A stretch of 18,633 nucleotides of DNA, taken from the NCBI GenBank assembly GCA_027062985.1, contig JAMOSR010000141.1, positions 1 through 18,633 of the forward strand, read 5' to 3'. The position numbers were made by a program, and so were the translations under genes. Positions 7,116-14,607 of the stretch are shown here, in pieces. Position 1 is the first letter of the stretch, and the number at the start of each line of letters is the position of its first letter. This DNA comes from Nautiliaceae bacterium (GTDB taxonomy: Bacteria; Campylobacterota; Campylobacteria; Campylobacterales; Nautiliaceae). The notes beneath the pieces were generated by a model. The model had not been told where the DNA came from. It saw only the letters and a program-made list of their open reading frames with translations, and made no database searches.

Positions 7116-7383
7116 GCTTGCCGGTTATCCGGCAGATTTATTGATTGAAAATAAAGTAATTAAAAGTTTTAATATAGAGTTTGAATGTGAGAAATTAGGT
7201 GTTAAAATGATTGTGGGTAAAAGTTTACCGAGTGTTTTGATTAAAAAATTGAGAGATAAAGGGATTTTATTTTTAAAAACAGAAAATATAGAAGACCTTA
7301 AAGGTCTTGATTTAGATGTTTCTTTTTTTAACGAATCAAAAATAAAAAGGGGAGCGGGTTGTCAAAGTAGATTTTTTATCTGA
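7084..7383 (+). CDS. Small protein of unknown function
   Basis: A 99-residue protein that I do not recognise with confidence. The ATG at 7084 has AAAGGA 5 bases upstream and overlaps the end of lhgO by 32 bp in another frame. The stop overlaps the end of the convergent aldehyde dehydrogenase gene by 8 bp. The order is strand-like N-terminus (KTAILVKNNE), then ADLLIENKVIKSFNIEF, then IVGKSLPSVLIKKLRDKGILFL, and a tail with one Cys (GAGCQSRFFI). It has no signal peptide or membrane segment. The alternation of short strands and the G-K-x-L-P-x-x-L-I-x-K-L-x-x-x-G-I stretch recall the NifX/NafY-type ribonuclease-H-like fold, a weak impression rather than an assignment. The ribosome site and typical codon use support a real gene. 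Confidence 0.6.
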   Translation: MKTAILVKNNELAGYPADLLIENKVIKSFNIEFECEKLGVKMIVGKSLPSVLIKKLRDKGILFLKTENIEDLKGLDLDVSFFNESKIKRGAGCQSRFFI

Positions 7384-8851
7384 TAATAATAGTTTTAATC
7401 TCCGTCATTTCTTCGATTGCGTATTTAGCCCCTTCTCTTCCAATTCCAGATAACTTAACCCCTCCGTATGGCTGGATATCAAATCTTAACGTTGGAATAT
7501 CGTTTATAATAACTCCTCCGGCTTCAAAATCGTCAATTGCTCTATTCATCAAATCTATTCTATTGCTAAACATCGAGTATTGAAGCCCGTAAGGGGAATT
7601 GTTTATCTTCTCAACCGCTTCATCGTAGCTTTTTACTTTTACAAGACTAACAATCGGGGCAAATACTTCTTCGCATACGATTTTCATATCGTCGGTTACG
7701 TCGGCCAGGATGGTAGGATATAATATATTTCCTTCCCTTTTACCTCCGGATATTATTCTGGCCCCTTCTTTTACGGCAGATTTTATCCAGTTTTCGGCTC
7801 TGATTGCGGCTTCTTCGCTGATTAACGGTCCCATAAAGGTATCTTCATCAAAAGGATTTCCTATTTTGAGTTTAGAAGATTCCTCTCCGAGTTTATTTGC
7901 GAATTCTTCATACACTTTTTCATCTACATATATTCTTTGAAGGGAAATGCATACTTGACCTGAATTTGCGAATGCTCCAACAGCGCATCTTTTAGCCGCC
8001 CAGTCCAAATCGGCCGTGCTTTCCACAAAAGTTGCGGCGTTTCCTCCAAGTTCGAGTGCTACTTTTTTAATTCCCGCGTTTTGAGTGATTATTTTTCCTA
8101 CAGGTACGCTTCCGGTGAAGCTTATGACTCTTGGAATTTGGCTTTTTACAAGCGTGCTTCCTACATCCGCGTCTCCGTAAACTACGCTTAGGGCGTCTTT
8201 AATCGCATATTCACTTTCAATAAAAAGCTTTGCAAACGCATACGCCGTATAAGGAGCTTCGGGGGTTGGTTTTAAAACTACGCTGTTTCCGGAAATAAGG
8301 GCCGGGGCAATTTTATGGGCTACAAGATTTAAAGGAAAATTAAAAGGCGTAATAGCTACAACCACTCCAGCAGGCACTCTTTTATAAAATGATGTTGTTT
8401 TTGCTCCGCTTGGGGTTGCGTCTGTGGGAATTGTTTCTCCTAAAATATGATACCCTTCGGCCGCGCAGATTCTTAAATTTTCTATACATCTTTGGACTTC
8501 AACTCTTGATTGGGAAATAGGTTTTGCCACTTCTAAAGTTATATATTTTGCAAACTCTTCTTTTTGTTCTTCAAGTCTGTTTGCCACGTCGTTTATCCAG
8601 TTAATTCTTTGATGAAGAGGGGATTTTTTTGTATTTTTAAATGCTTCTTTTGCTGTTTCAAGTGCTTTTTTTGCGTCTTGAGGCGTACATTTTACAAATT
8701 TTGTAGCAGGTTTTTTGGTATAAGGGTTTATGATTTCTTTAACTTCTCCGTCTTCTTCTGTTGAACCTATCAGTTTTTTTGCAATTAGTTCATTGTTTTC
8801 TATTTTTTTAATACCGAAAATTTCCAAAAATTTTTCAGGAATAATTCTCAT
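7376..8851 (-). CDS. NAD(P)-dependent aldehyde dehydrogenase, GAPN/lactaldehyde dehydrogenase type
   Basis: A complete 491-residue aldehyde dehydrogenase. Asn171 (TPFNFP), Lys194 (LKPTPEAP), Glu267 (LELGGN) and the nucleophile Cys301 (NSGQVC) are all in place, with the standard 34-residue Glu-Cys spacing. The C-terminus INDIPTLRFDIQPYGGVKLSGIGREG matches the branch containing non-phosphorylating glyceraldehyde-3-phosphate dehydrogenase and archaeal lactaldehyde dehydrogenases. The exact aldehyde cannot be fixed from sequence. Options are glyceraldehyde-3-phosphate (NADPH supply), lactaldehyde or succinic semialdehyde. The ATG follows AAGGAG closely. The gene stands alone: it converges on the small gene (stops overlap 8 bp) and diverges from ilvE across 75 bp. 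Confidence 0.9.
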   Translation of the reverse strand: MRIIPEKFLEIFGIKKIENNELIAKKLIGSTEEDGEVKEIINPYTKKPATKFVKCTPQDAKKALETAKEAFKNTKKSPLHQRINWINDVANRLEEQKEEFAKYITLEVAKPISQSRVEVQRCIENLRICAAEGYHILGETIPTDATPSGAKTTSFYKRVPAGVVVAITPFNFPLNLVAHKIAPALISGNSVVLKPTPEAPYTAYAFAKLFIESEYAIKDALSVVYGDADVGSTLVKSQIPRVISFTGSVPVGKIITQNAGIKKVALELGGNAATFVESTADLDWAAKRCAVGAFANSGQVCISLQRIYVDEKVYEEFANKLGEESSKLKIGNPFDEDTFMGPLISEEAAIRAENWIKSAVKEGARIISGGKREGNILYPTILADVTDDMKIVCEEVFAPIVSLVKVKSYDEAVEKINNSPYGLQYSMFSNRIDLMNRAIDDFEAGGVIINDIPTLRFDIQPYGGVKLSGIGREGAKYAIEEMTEIKTIIIR

Positions 8852-8870
8852 TTTTTCTCCTTAAAAGCTT

Positions 8871-8876
8871 TTTATA
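8871..8876 (-). promoter_or_regulatory. Putative -10 box of the aldehyde dehydrogenase promoter
   Basis: On the minus strand this reads TATAAA within ACTATAAAAA, about 20 bases upstream of the ATG. It is the best -10 match in the 75 bp divergent region. It predicts a short leader carrying the AAGGAG site. No clear -35 was seen. Confidence 0.4.
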
Positions 8877-8897
8877 GTAATGATAACAAATTTTTGA

Positions 8898-8903
8898 TAA
8901 AAT
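8898..8903 (+). promoter_or_regulatory. Putative -10 box of the ilvE promoter
   Basis: TTGATAAAAT contains a TAAAAT hexamer about 23 bases before the chosen ilvE ATG. It would start transcription near 8910 and leave a leader containing the AAAGGA site. It probably drives the plus-strand run through the RNA helicase gene. Confidence 0.4.
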
Positions 8904-8926
8904 TCTTTAAAAAAAGGATAATAATT

Positions 8927-9841
8927 ATGAATAAGGCGAAATATATATGGATGGACGGGAATTTTGTTCCATGGGATGAGGCTAAAATTCATGTCTTAAC
9001 TCATACGCTTCACTATGGAAACGGAGTTTTTGAAGGTACGAGGGCTTATCAGACGGAAGAAGGACTGGCTATTTTCAGACTCCAGGACCATACTAAAAGA
9101 CTTCTTAATTCCGCTAAAATAGTAAAAATAGACGTGCCTTTTTCTCAGGAAGAACTCGAAGTTGCCCAAATCGAACTGCTTAGAAAAAACGATTTTAAAG
9201 GAAATGTTTATATAAGACCTCTTATTTATTTAGGATACGGTAAAATGGGGCTTTATCATATAGGAGCGCCTGTTCATGTAGCGATTGCCGCATGGGAATG
9301 GGGAGCTTATCTTGGAGAAGAGGGGCTTGAAAAAGGAATCAGGGTAAAAATTTCTTCAATAATCAGAAACCCTGTAAAATCCACTTTTGGAAAAGCAAAA
9401 GCGGTGGCCAATTATTTAAACTCTCAAATGGCAAAATATGAAGCGATTGAATGTGGGTATGAAGAGGCTTTAATGCTTGATGATGAAGGATTTGTGGCTG
9501 AAGGGAGCGGGGAATGTTTCTTTATTGTAAGGGACGGTGTGCTTATTACCCCTCCAAACGATAATTCTCTTGAATCAATTACCCAGGCCACTGTTTTAGA
9601 AATAGCAAAAGAGATGGATATTCCTATTGAGAGAAGAAGAATTACAAGAGATGAGGTTTATATAGCAGATGAAGCTTTCTTTACGGGGACCGCTGCGGAG
9701 GTTACTCCAGTAAGAGAAGTCGACGGCAGAATTATAGGGGATGGAAAAAGAGGACCTATAACAAAAGAGCTTCAAGAAGCTTATTTTGATGTCGTTTACG
9801 GAAGAGATAAAAACTATAAACACTATTTAACATATATTTAA
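8927..9841 (+). CDS. ilvE: Branched-chain amino acid aminotransferase
   Basis: A 304-residue PLP fold-type IV transaminase, which moves the amino group between glutamate and the 2-oxo acids of leucine, isoleucine and valine. It shows HTLHYGNGVFEGTRAY near 27-41, the PLP lysine Lys158 in AKAVANYLNSQMAKYEA, EGSGECFF, and FTGTAAEVTPVREVDGR near the end. All are typical of IlvE rather than D-amino acid transaminase or PabC. I start at 8927: AAAAGGA lies 8 bases upstream, and the protein then begins NKAKYIWMDG as in the family. The in-frame ATG at 8894 would add 11 odd residues and lie in the promoter. The SPFH gene follows after 37 bp. Its need for glutamate links it to gltB. Confidence 0.95.
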   Translation: MNKAKYIWMDGNFVPWDEAKIHVLTHTLHYGNGVFEGTRAYQTEEGLAIFRLQDHTKRLLNSAKIVKIDVPFSQEELEVAQIELLRKNDFKGNVYIRPLIYLGYGKMGLYHIGAPVHVAIAAWEWGAYLGEEGLEKGIRVKISSIIRNPVKSTFGKAKAVANYLNSQMAKYEAIECGYEEALMLDDEGFVAEGSGECFFIVRDGVLITPPNDNSLESITQATVLEIAKEMDIPIERRRITRDEVYIADEAFFTGTAAEVTPVREVDGRIIGDGKRGPITKELQEAYFDVVYGRDKNYKHYLTYI

Positions 9842-9878
9842 TTATAACCAGACATTATTAGTCTAAAAAAGGAAAGCT

Positions 9879-10946
9879 ATGCCGGCAGATTTAAACGGAT
9901 GGGTAAATAATAACAAAAAAGAAGATAAGCCCAAGTTCGAACCCCCGAAGTTCGAACCCCCTAACTTTATAAAAAACGGAGGCAATACGTTAATAGCGAT
10001 AGGCGTTATTGTTTTGTTTTTGTTTTTGCTAAAACCATGGGTTATTATTAACGAGGGTGAGGTCGGAATTTTATCAACTACCGGAAAATTCAGCGAAAGG
10101 CCTCTTAATCCAGGACTTCATTTTTATTTTCCACTGGTGCAGAAAGTAATAGTTATTGATACGAAAGTTCATATGATAAGTTACAAAAGAAATCCTGAAA
10201 TGGGTACTATGCCCGACAGATACGGTACTATAAAAATTTATCCGGCTATTAACGTTTTAGACGCAAGGGGGCTTCCCATTACAGTGGAATTATCTGTCAG
10301 TTACAGATTAAATCCAAAAGAAGCCGCTTATGTGGTTAAAACATACGGACTTAACTGGGAGGATAAAATAGTAAATCCGATTGTAAGGGATGTTGTCAGA
10401 AATGTAATAGGAAAATATCCGGCTGAAGAACTTCCTGTCAGAAGAAACGAAATAGCCGCCCGTATAGAAAGCCAGATAAGAGAGCAGCTTGATAAAATAC
10501 CTAACAGACCGGTTATTTTCGAGAGTTTTCAGCTAAGGGATATAATTCTTCCTGAAAACATTAAAAGACAGATTGAAAGAGTCCAGATAGCAAAACAAGA
10601 GGCTGAAAGGGCAAAATACGAAGTGTTAAGAGCAAAACAGGAAGCTGAAAAAAAAGCCGCTATTGCCAGAGGTATTGCCGAAGCTAAAAAAATAGAGGCA
10701 AAAGGTAAAGCAGAAGCCAGGCTTATAGAGGCAAAAGCCGAAGCTATGGCCAATAAAGAGATATCCAACTCCCTTGATAAAAAACTTTTACAGCTAAAAC
10801 AGATTGAAGTTCAGGGTAAATTTAACGAAGCTCTAAAAAACAATCCTAATGCAAAAATTTTCTTAACTCCCGGAGGTGCCGTGCCTAACTTGTGGATGAA
10901 CGTAAACGATGAAAAAAAAGTAATAAGCACTAAAGTCCAAAGGTAA
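9879..10946 (+). CDS. SPFH/prohibitin-family membrane protein (HflK/HflC-like)
   Basis: A 355-residue Band 7 protein. A polar N-terminus (1-35) contains DLNGWVNNNKK and a duplicated KFEPP pentapeptide. One membrane segment follows (about 36-54), then the SPFH domain (NEGEVGILSTTGKFSERPLNPGLHFYFP, about 57-240). A long Ala/Lys/Glu-rich coiled coil runs from about 215 to 300, and the tail is IFLTPGGAVPNLW. Such proteins form large ring or cage assemblies in the membrane and often hold the FtsH protease. That role is inferred from the family. The N-terminus looks HflK-like, but no hflC partner is adjacent. AAAGGA lies 5-6 bases before the ATG, and hisIE begins 4 bp after the stop. Neighbouring ilvE is also found next to this family in Campylobacter, as far as I recall. 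Confidence 0.85.
   Translation: MPADLNGWVNNNKKEDKPKFEPPKFEPPNFIKNGGNTLIAIGVIVLFLFLLKPWVIINEGEVGILSTTGKFSERPLNPGLHFYFPLVQKVIVIDTKVHMISYKRNPEMGTMPDRYGTIKIYPAINVLDARGLPITVELSVSYRLNPKEAAYVVKTYGLNWEDKIVNPIVRDVVRNVIGKYPAEELPVRRNEIAARIESQIREQLDKIPNRPVIFESFQLRDIILPENIKRQIERVQIAKQEAERAKYEVLRAKQEAEKKAAIARGIAEAKKIEAKGKAEARLIEAKAEAMANKEISNSLDKKLLQLKQIEVQGKFNEALKNNPNAKIFLTPGGAVPNLWMNVNDEKKVISTKVQR
9933..9961 (+). repeat. Two tandem 15-base units in the SPFH gene
   Basis: AAGTTCGAACCCCC occurs at 9933-9946 and again at 9948-9961, a 15-base period encoding KFEPP twice. Each unit contains the 8-base palindrome GTTCGAAC. In-frame repeats of this kind can gain or lose units by slippage without breaking the gene. 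Confidence 0.85.
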
Positions 10947-10950
10947 AGAT

Positions 10951-11610
10951 ATGGTTGATTTTTCTAAAAACAACGGGCTTGTGCCCGTAATCGTTCAGGA
11001 TATTGATACTAATGAAGTGTTAATGCTTGCTTATATGAATGAAGAGGCTCTTAAAAAGACTCAAGAGAGCGGCTATGCCCACTATTTTTCAAGAAGCAGA
11101 AATAAGCTGTGGAAAAAGGGGGAGAGCAGCGGAAACGTTCAAGAAGTTAAAGAAATTTTAGTAGACTGCGACAACGATACAGTTTTGCTTAAAGTAAAAC
11201 AAAAAGGTCCAGCCTGTCATACAGGAAGAAAATCGTGTTTTTTTACAAATCTTAAAACAGGCGAAATTACTATGGACAAAGAAGAAGAAATTGAGTATAA
11301 TTTCATAGATAAGCTTTATCATACACTGCTTGATAGAAAAAAAGCCGATCCTAAAACTTCATATGTTTCTTCGCTTTATAATAAAGGTGAAAATTCAATC
11401 CTTAAAAAAGTGGCCGAAGAAGCGGCGGAGTTTTGTTTTGCGGTTAAAGATAACGATAAAAAAGAGATTATCTACGAAGCCGCCGATTTAGCCTTTCATA
11501 CGTTAATAGCTCTTGCTCTAAAGAATATTCATCCTGAGTCGATATTAGAAGAGCTTAAAAGACGTGAAGGCGTCAGCGGAATAGAAGAGAAAAAAAGTAG
11601 GAAGAAATGA
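10951..11610 (+). CDS. hisIE: Bifunctional phosphoribosyl-AMP cyclohydrolase / phosphoribosyl-ATP pyrophosphatase
   Basis: A 219-residue fused HisI-HisE enzyme for the second and third steps of histidine synthesis. The HisI part (about 1-108) has the metal site DCDND (Asp72, Asp74, Asp76) and GPACHTGRKSCFF with Cys89, His90 and Cys96. The HisE part (about 114-212) is a MazG-like helical domain with AEEAAEF and EAADLAFHTLIAL, which carry the acidic metal ligands. Length agrees with other HisIE fusions (200-230). The start is 4 bp after the SPFH stop and the stop overlaps the next start (ATGA). It therefore sits inside an operon with no other his genes in view. The pathway assignment is firm. 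Confidence 0.95.
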   Translation: MVDFSKNNGLVPVIVQDIDTNEVLMLAYMNEEALKKTQESGYAHYFSRSRNKLWKKGESSGNVQEVKEILVDCDNDTVLLKVKQKGPACHTGRKSCFFTNLKTGEITMDKEEEIEYNFIDKLYHTLLDRKKADPKTSYVSSLYNKGENSILKKVAEEAAEFCFAVKDNDKKEIIYEAADLAFHTLIALALKNIHPESILEELKRREGVSGIEEKKSRKK

Positions 11611-12161
11611 GAATTCCTTATTTTACTTTTTTACATTTGCTGGATATAGCCTTTTTTTTAATTTTATTTATATTTTTAACGTTTATTTCTGTCAAAGCGG
11701 CAAAAAACAGTACAAAGCTACTTTTGAGTATGGTATTTGCTTCTTTTTTAGTGACTTCTTTTGGAGCTGTTTTAGGACTTATTGTTTTAGAAAAATATAC
11801 TAAAAAGGCCAAACTGCTAGAAGTCAAGCAAAGAAGAGTGCTTATCAATGAGACGTTAGTCTTAAAAGGTAGAGTTAAAAATATAGGTAAGTTTAAAATT
11901 AATTACTGTAAGCTTGAAATAAAGCTTGTAAATAACGGATGGGGCGGAGGATTTAAAAAAGGACAGCTTTTTAAATCCGGAGGTTTTGAGCTTTTTGGAA
12001 GTAAAAACAAAGAACAAAAAAGACCGAATGTGGTAAAAGTTACCAGATATATAATTACGAACGGGTTATTGCCGGGAGAGATTAAAAACTTTTCGGTTGT
12101 TATACCTTATCCTCCTTATTTTAAAAATACTTACCTCAATTATAAACTTTACTGCCATTAA
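11607..12161 (+). CDS. DUF2393-family membrane protein
   Basis: A 184-residue protein with two N-terminal membrane segments (about 10-32 and 37-61). A soluble domain of about 120 residues follows, probably on the periplasmic or cytoplasmic face as an Ig-like beta fold. Features matching DUF2393 of Campylobacterota are GRVKNIGKFKINYCKLEIKL, the GFKKGQLFKSGGF region, LLPGEIKNFSVVIPYPPYFK and a terminal YKLYCH. Function is unknown. In related genomes I recall DUF2393 genes near each other and near ordinary metabolic genes. It starts by ATGA overlap with hisIE, so it is translationally coupled. A 33 bp gap precedes the helicase. The family call comes from pattern memory, not a search. Confidence 0.75.
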   Translation: MRIPYFTFLHLLDIAFFLILFIFLTFISVKAAKNSTKLLLSMVFASFLVTSFGAVLGLIVLEKYTKKAKLLEVKQRRVLINETLVLKGRVKNIGKFKINYCKLEIKLVNNGWGGGFKKGQLFKSGGFELFGSKNKEQKRPNVVKVTRYIITNGLLPGEIKNFSVVIPYPPYFKNTYLNYKLYCH

Positions 12162-12194
12162 TTAAACAAATAAAAATATTAACTAAGGAAAAAA

Positions 12195-13589
12195 ATGACA
12201 TTTAACGATTTTAATTTAAAAAAAGAACTTTTAAAAAGACTTGAAGAGATAGGTTTTGAAAAACCAAGTCCCATTCAGGAAAAAGCTATTCCCGTAATTT
12301 TAGAAGGGCGCGACGTAGTAGCACAGGCTCAAACTGGAACCGGAAAAACCGCAGCGTTTGGACTTCCGATTCTTTCTAAAATGAAAAAGGGAGAAAAAGC
12401 GCTTGTAATTACACCTACCCGTGAACTAGCCATTCAGGTAAGCGAAGAGATTTTTAGATTTGGGAAATATTTAGGGATTCATACGGCAACCGTATATGGA
12501 GGAAGCAGCTATTCTAGACAGATTAAACATATAGAAAATTCCGAATTTATCGTAGCGACTCCCGGAAGACTTCTTGATTTATTGAAATCCGGAAGAATAG
12601 ATATTGCTCCTAATTATGTAATTTTGGATGAAGCCGATGAAATGCTTGATATGGGATTTCTGGACGATATAAAAGAGATTTTTAAGTTTGTTCCAAGTGA
12701 CAGACAAACACTGCTTTTCAGTGCCACTATGCCTGAGCCTATTAAAAATCTGGCAAAAACTATTCTTAAAGAGCCTGAATTTATAACGATTACCAAAAAA
12801 CAGGTAACAAATGAAAATATTAAAGAATATTTTTACGTAATTGACGAATATGAAAGAAAAGATGCTTTAATAAGACTTATTGATTATAAAAATCCGAGCA
12901 AATCAATTGTTTTTTGCAGAACAAAAAAAGACGTTGACGATATTGCCGATTTCTTAAGCGGTGCTGGATTTGAGGCAAAAGGGCTTCACGGTGATATGGA
13001 CCAGAGAAAAAGAGAAGAAGTAATTCGCGCTTTTAAAAACGACCGACTTGAAATTTTAGTGGCCACCGATGTTGCGGCAAGAGGGCTTGATGTTAATAAC
13101 GTAACTCATGTATTTAACTATCATCTTCCTCTTGACCCTGAGAGTTACGTTCACAGAATCGGAAGAACAGGGAGAGCCGGAAAAGAAGGAATGGCTGTTT
13201 CTCTTGTAACTCCTCATGAATTCAGGGCTCTTAGCAGAATTCAAAAAATATCAAAAATAGTATTAAAAGAGATTCCTTCTCTTGAAGATGTAAAAGATAA
13301 GGAAATTCAAAAAATTATTGAAAAACTAAGTGAAGTAGAACCGACTAAAAAAGCTATTGAAATTATTGAAGAACTTCAAAACGAATACGATTTAACGACT
13401 ATTGCAACTAAACTAGCAACTATGATGTTTGCTAAAGAGGCTGACGGCAAAGAGAGAATCGGAAAAAGTATAAAAGAAGCCAAAAGGCTTATAGAAAGAG
13501 ACAGAAATTCAGGAGGAAAAGACAGAAGGTCTAGAAACTCAAGAGGCGGCGGATTTAGAGGCAGAAGAAGCGGCGGTAGAAGAAGATAA
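12195..13589 (+). CDS. DEAD-box ATP-dependent RNA helicase
   Basis: A 464-residue DEAD-box helicase with every motif present: Q motif Gln28 (SPIQEKAIP), motif I AQTGTGKT 45-52, PTRELA 74-79, TPGR 122-125, DEAD 145-148, SAT 176-178, ARGLDV 295-300 and HRIGRTGR 320-327. Residues 440-464 form an Arg/Gly/Ser-rich tail (RSRNSRGGGFRGRR...) that likely binds RNA non-specifically. It would unwind short RNA duplexes in ribosome assembly or mRNA decay. Size and tail resemble RhlE/CshA and the single Helicobacter helicase RhpA more than E. coli DeaD, which has an extra C-terminal domain. AAGGA lies 6-7 bases before the ATG. The stop is 1 bp from the end of the convergent thioesterase gene, leaving no room for a separate terminator. 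Confidence 0.95.
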   Translation: MTFNDFNLKKELLKRLEEIGFEKPSPIQEKAIPVILEGRDVVAQAQTGTGKTAAFGLPILSKMKKGEKALVITPTRELAIQVSEEIFRFGKYLGIHTATVYGGSSYSRQIKHIENSEFIVATPGRLLDLLKSGRIDIAPNYVILDEADEMLDMGFLDDIKEIFKFVPSDRQTLLFSATMPEPIKNLAKTILKEPEFITITKKQVTNENIKEYFYVIDEYERKDALIRLIDYKNPSKSIVFCRTKKDVDDIADFLSGAGFEAKGLHGDMDQRKREEVIRAFKNDRLEILVATDVAARGLDVNNVTHVFNYHLPLDPESYVHRIGRTGRAGKEGMAVSLVTPHEFRALSRIQKISKIVLKEIPSLEDVKDKEIQKIIEKLSEVEPTKKAIEIIEELQNEYDLTTIATKLATMMFAKEADGKERIGKSIKEAKRLIERDRNSGGKDRRSRNSRGGGFRGRRSGGRRR

Positions 13590-13590
13590 A

Positions 13591-13980
13591 CTATTTTTTT
13601 AATACGTGTTTCTCCAAAACTACGCAGCTGAAAAGTCCTTCGAAAACTTTTATTTCATTTAATATCCCCGTAACTTTTACTTCCACCTTTCTTTTTTCTT
13701 TCATTAAAATTTCTCCTGTAAATTCTACGGTGTCACCTACTTTTACGGGAGCCATAAATTCACAGTTGTTTGCTTTGACAAGTACTACGTAAGGTTCGTT
13801 TACGCTTGCCATCGCGCAAAAATCGGCTGCTCCAAACGTAAACCCTCCATGTACCAGTCCTTCATCGTCAACTGCCATATCGTCGGTTGTTTCAAGCACG
13901 ACTTTTGCTCCGTTTTCCGTAATTTCTATAAGTCTTCCGAATTTTGGATTAAATTTTAAGTGGGTTTTTAATTCTATCAT
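13591..13980 (-). CDS. Hot-dog fold thioesterase, PaaI-like
   Basis: A 129-residue single hot-dog domain. The active-site helix segment is GLVHGGFTFGAADFCAMASVN (His44-Gly-Gly46, Asp53), followed by the strand pattern VLVKANNCEFMAPVKVGDTVEFTGEI usual for PaaI/YbgC-type acyl-CoA thioesterases. The substrate is unknown. Such proteins hydrolyse acyl-CoA or acyl-ACP, and the neighbouring lipoprotein acyltransferase and biotin gene hint only loosely at lipid metabolism. The ATG directly abuts the bioD stop (0 bp gap) and its ribosome site GGAG lies inside the bioD end, so it is probably translationally coupled. The FlK fluoroacetyl-CoA thioesterase subgroup has a similar HGG helix but is unlikely here. 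Confidence 0.78.
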   Translation of the reverse strand: MIELKTHLKFNPKFGRLIEITENGAKVVLETTDDMAVDDEGLVHGGFTFGAADFCAMASVNEPYVVLVKANNCEFMAPVKVGDTVEFTGEILMKEKRKVEVKVTGILNEIKVFEGLFSCVVLEKHVLKK

Positions 13981-14598
13981 TTATTCTCCTGTAAATTTTT
14001 TAGCAATTTTATCCAAATCTTTTTGTAAAATTAAAGGATTGTATTTTTTTATAAAAGGGTGAGAAATTTCGTAATAACTTTCGTCAAAGAGATTAACGGC
14101 CCATACGTAATTTATATTTTCTTTTTCAAGGTAATATTTGTTTAGTAAAAAGTCGTTAATCATACCGAGTTTAGAACCGATTACCAAAAAGAGTTTTGCC
14201 TGGAAAAATTTAATAAAATCGACCATAAAAAAGGTTTCGGTTACCGGGACGAGCAAACCTCCGGCTCCTTCTATAAGCAGAATATCGCATAGCTGTTTTA
14301 TCTTATTGTAAGAGTCTTTTATTTTTTCAAAATCCACTCTTCCCGCTACGGCTGGGGCTGCCGGCAGTGTTAATTGAATGGGAACAATATCGTCAATTGT
14401 TAAGGAATTAAGCAAAGGATTAAAACGTTTTGCGGTTTCAAATAGTTTTTTACCGTCTTTAGGATAGTCTGTAACTTCTGTTTCTACAGGTTTCATAACA
14501 CCTACTTTATAACCATTTTTAGAAAAAGCTTCTATAAGTTTTAAAGTTGCGTATGTTTTTCCGCATCCGGTATTATTGGCAGAAATAAATATATTCAT
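13981..14598 (-). CDS. bioD: ATP-dependent dethiobiotin synthetase
   Basis: A 205-residue P-loop enzyme that closes the ureido ring of dethiobiotin from 7,8-diaminopelargonate, CO2 and ATP, the penultimate step of biotin synthesis. It has the nucleotide loop ANNTGCGKT (7-15), KPVET (36-40) for the substrate carbamate, LPAAPAVAG, and EGAGGLLVPVTE. The P-loop reads SANNTGCGKT where most BioD have TGTDT; Campylobacterota BioD share this change. A near-perfect AAGGAGGAG lies a few bases before the ATG, in the 9 bp gap after the lnt stop. No other bio gene is in the window, so the rest of the pathway lies elsewhere. Confidence 0.92.
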   Translation of the reverse strand: MNIFISANNTGCGKTYATLKLIEAFSKNGYKVGVMKPVETEVTDYPKDGKKLFETAKRFNPLLNSLTIDDIVPIQLTLPAAPAVAGRVDFEKIKDSYNKIKQLCDILLIEGAGGLLVPVTETFFMVDFIKFFQAKLFLVIGSKLGMINDFLLNKYYLEKENINYVWAVNLFDESYYEISHPFIKKYNPLILQKDLDKIAKKFTGE

Positions 14599-14607
14599 AT
14601 CTCCTCC

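Noticed and set aside
8894..8926. Upstream in-frame ATG as the ilvE start
   Set aside because: It adds a basic 11-residue stretch not expected in IlvE and overlaps the likely -10 box; the ATG at 8927 has a well-placed AAAAGGA.
13585..13600. Bidirectional terminator between the helicase and thioesterase genes
   Set aside because: There is a T-run, but only 1 bp between the stop codons and no stem of useful length.
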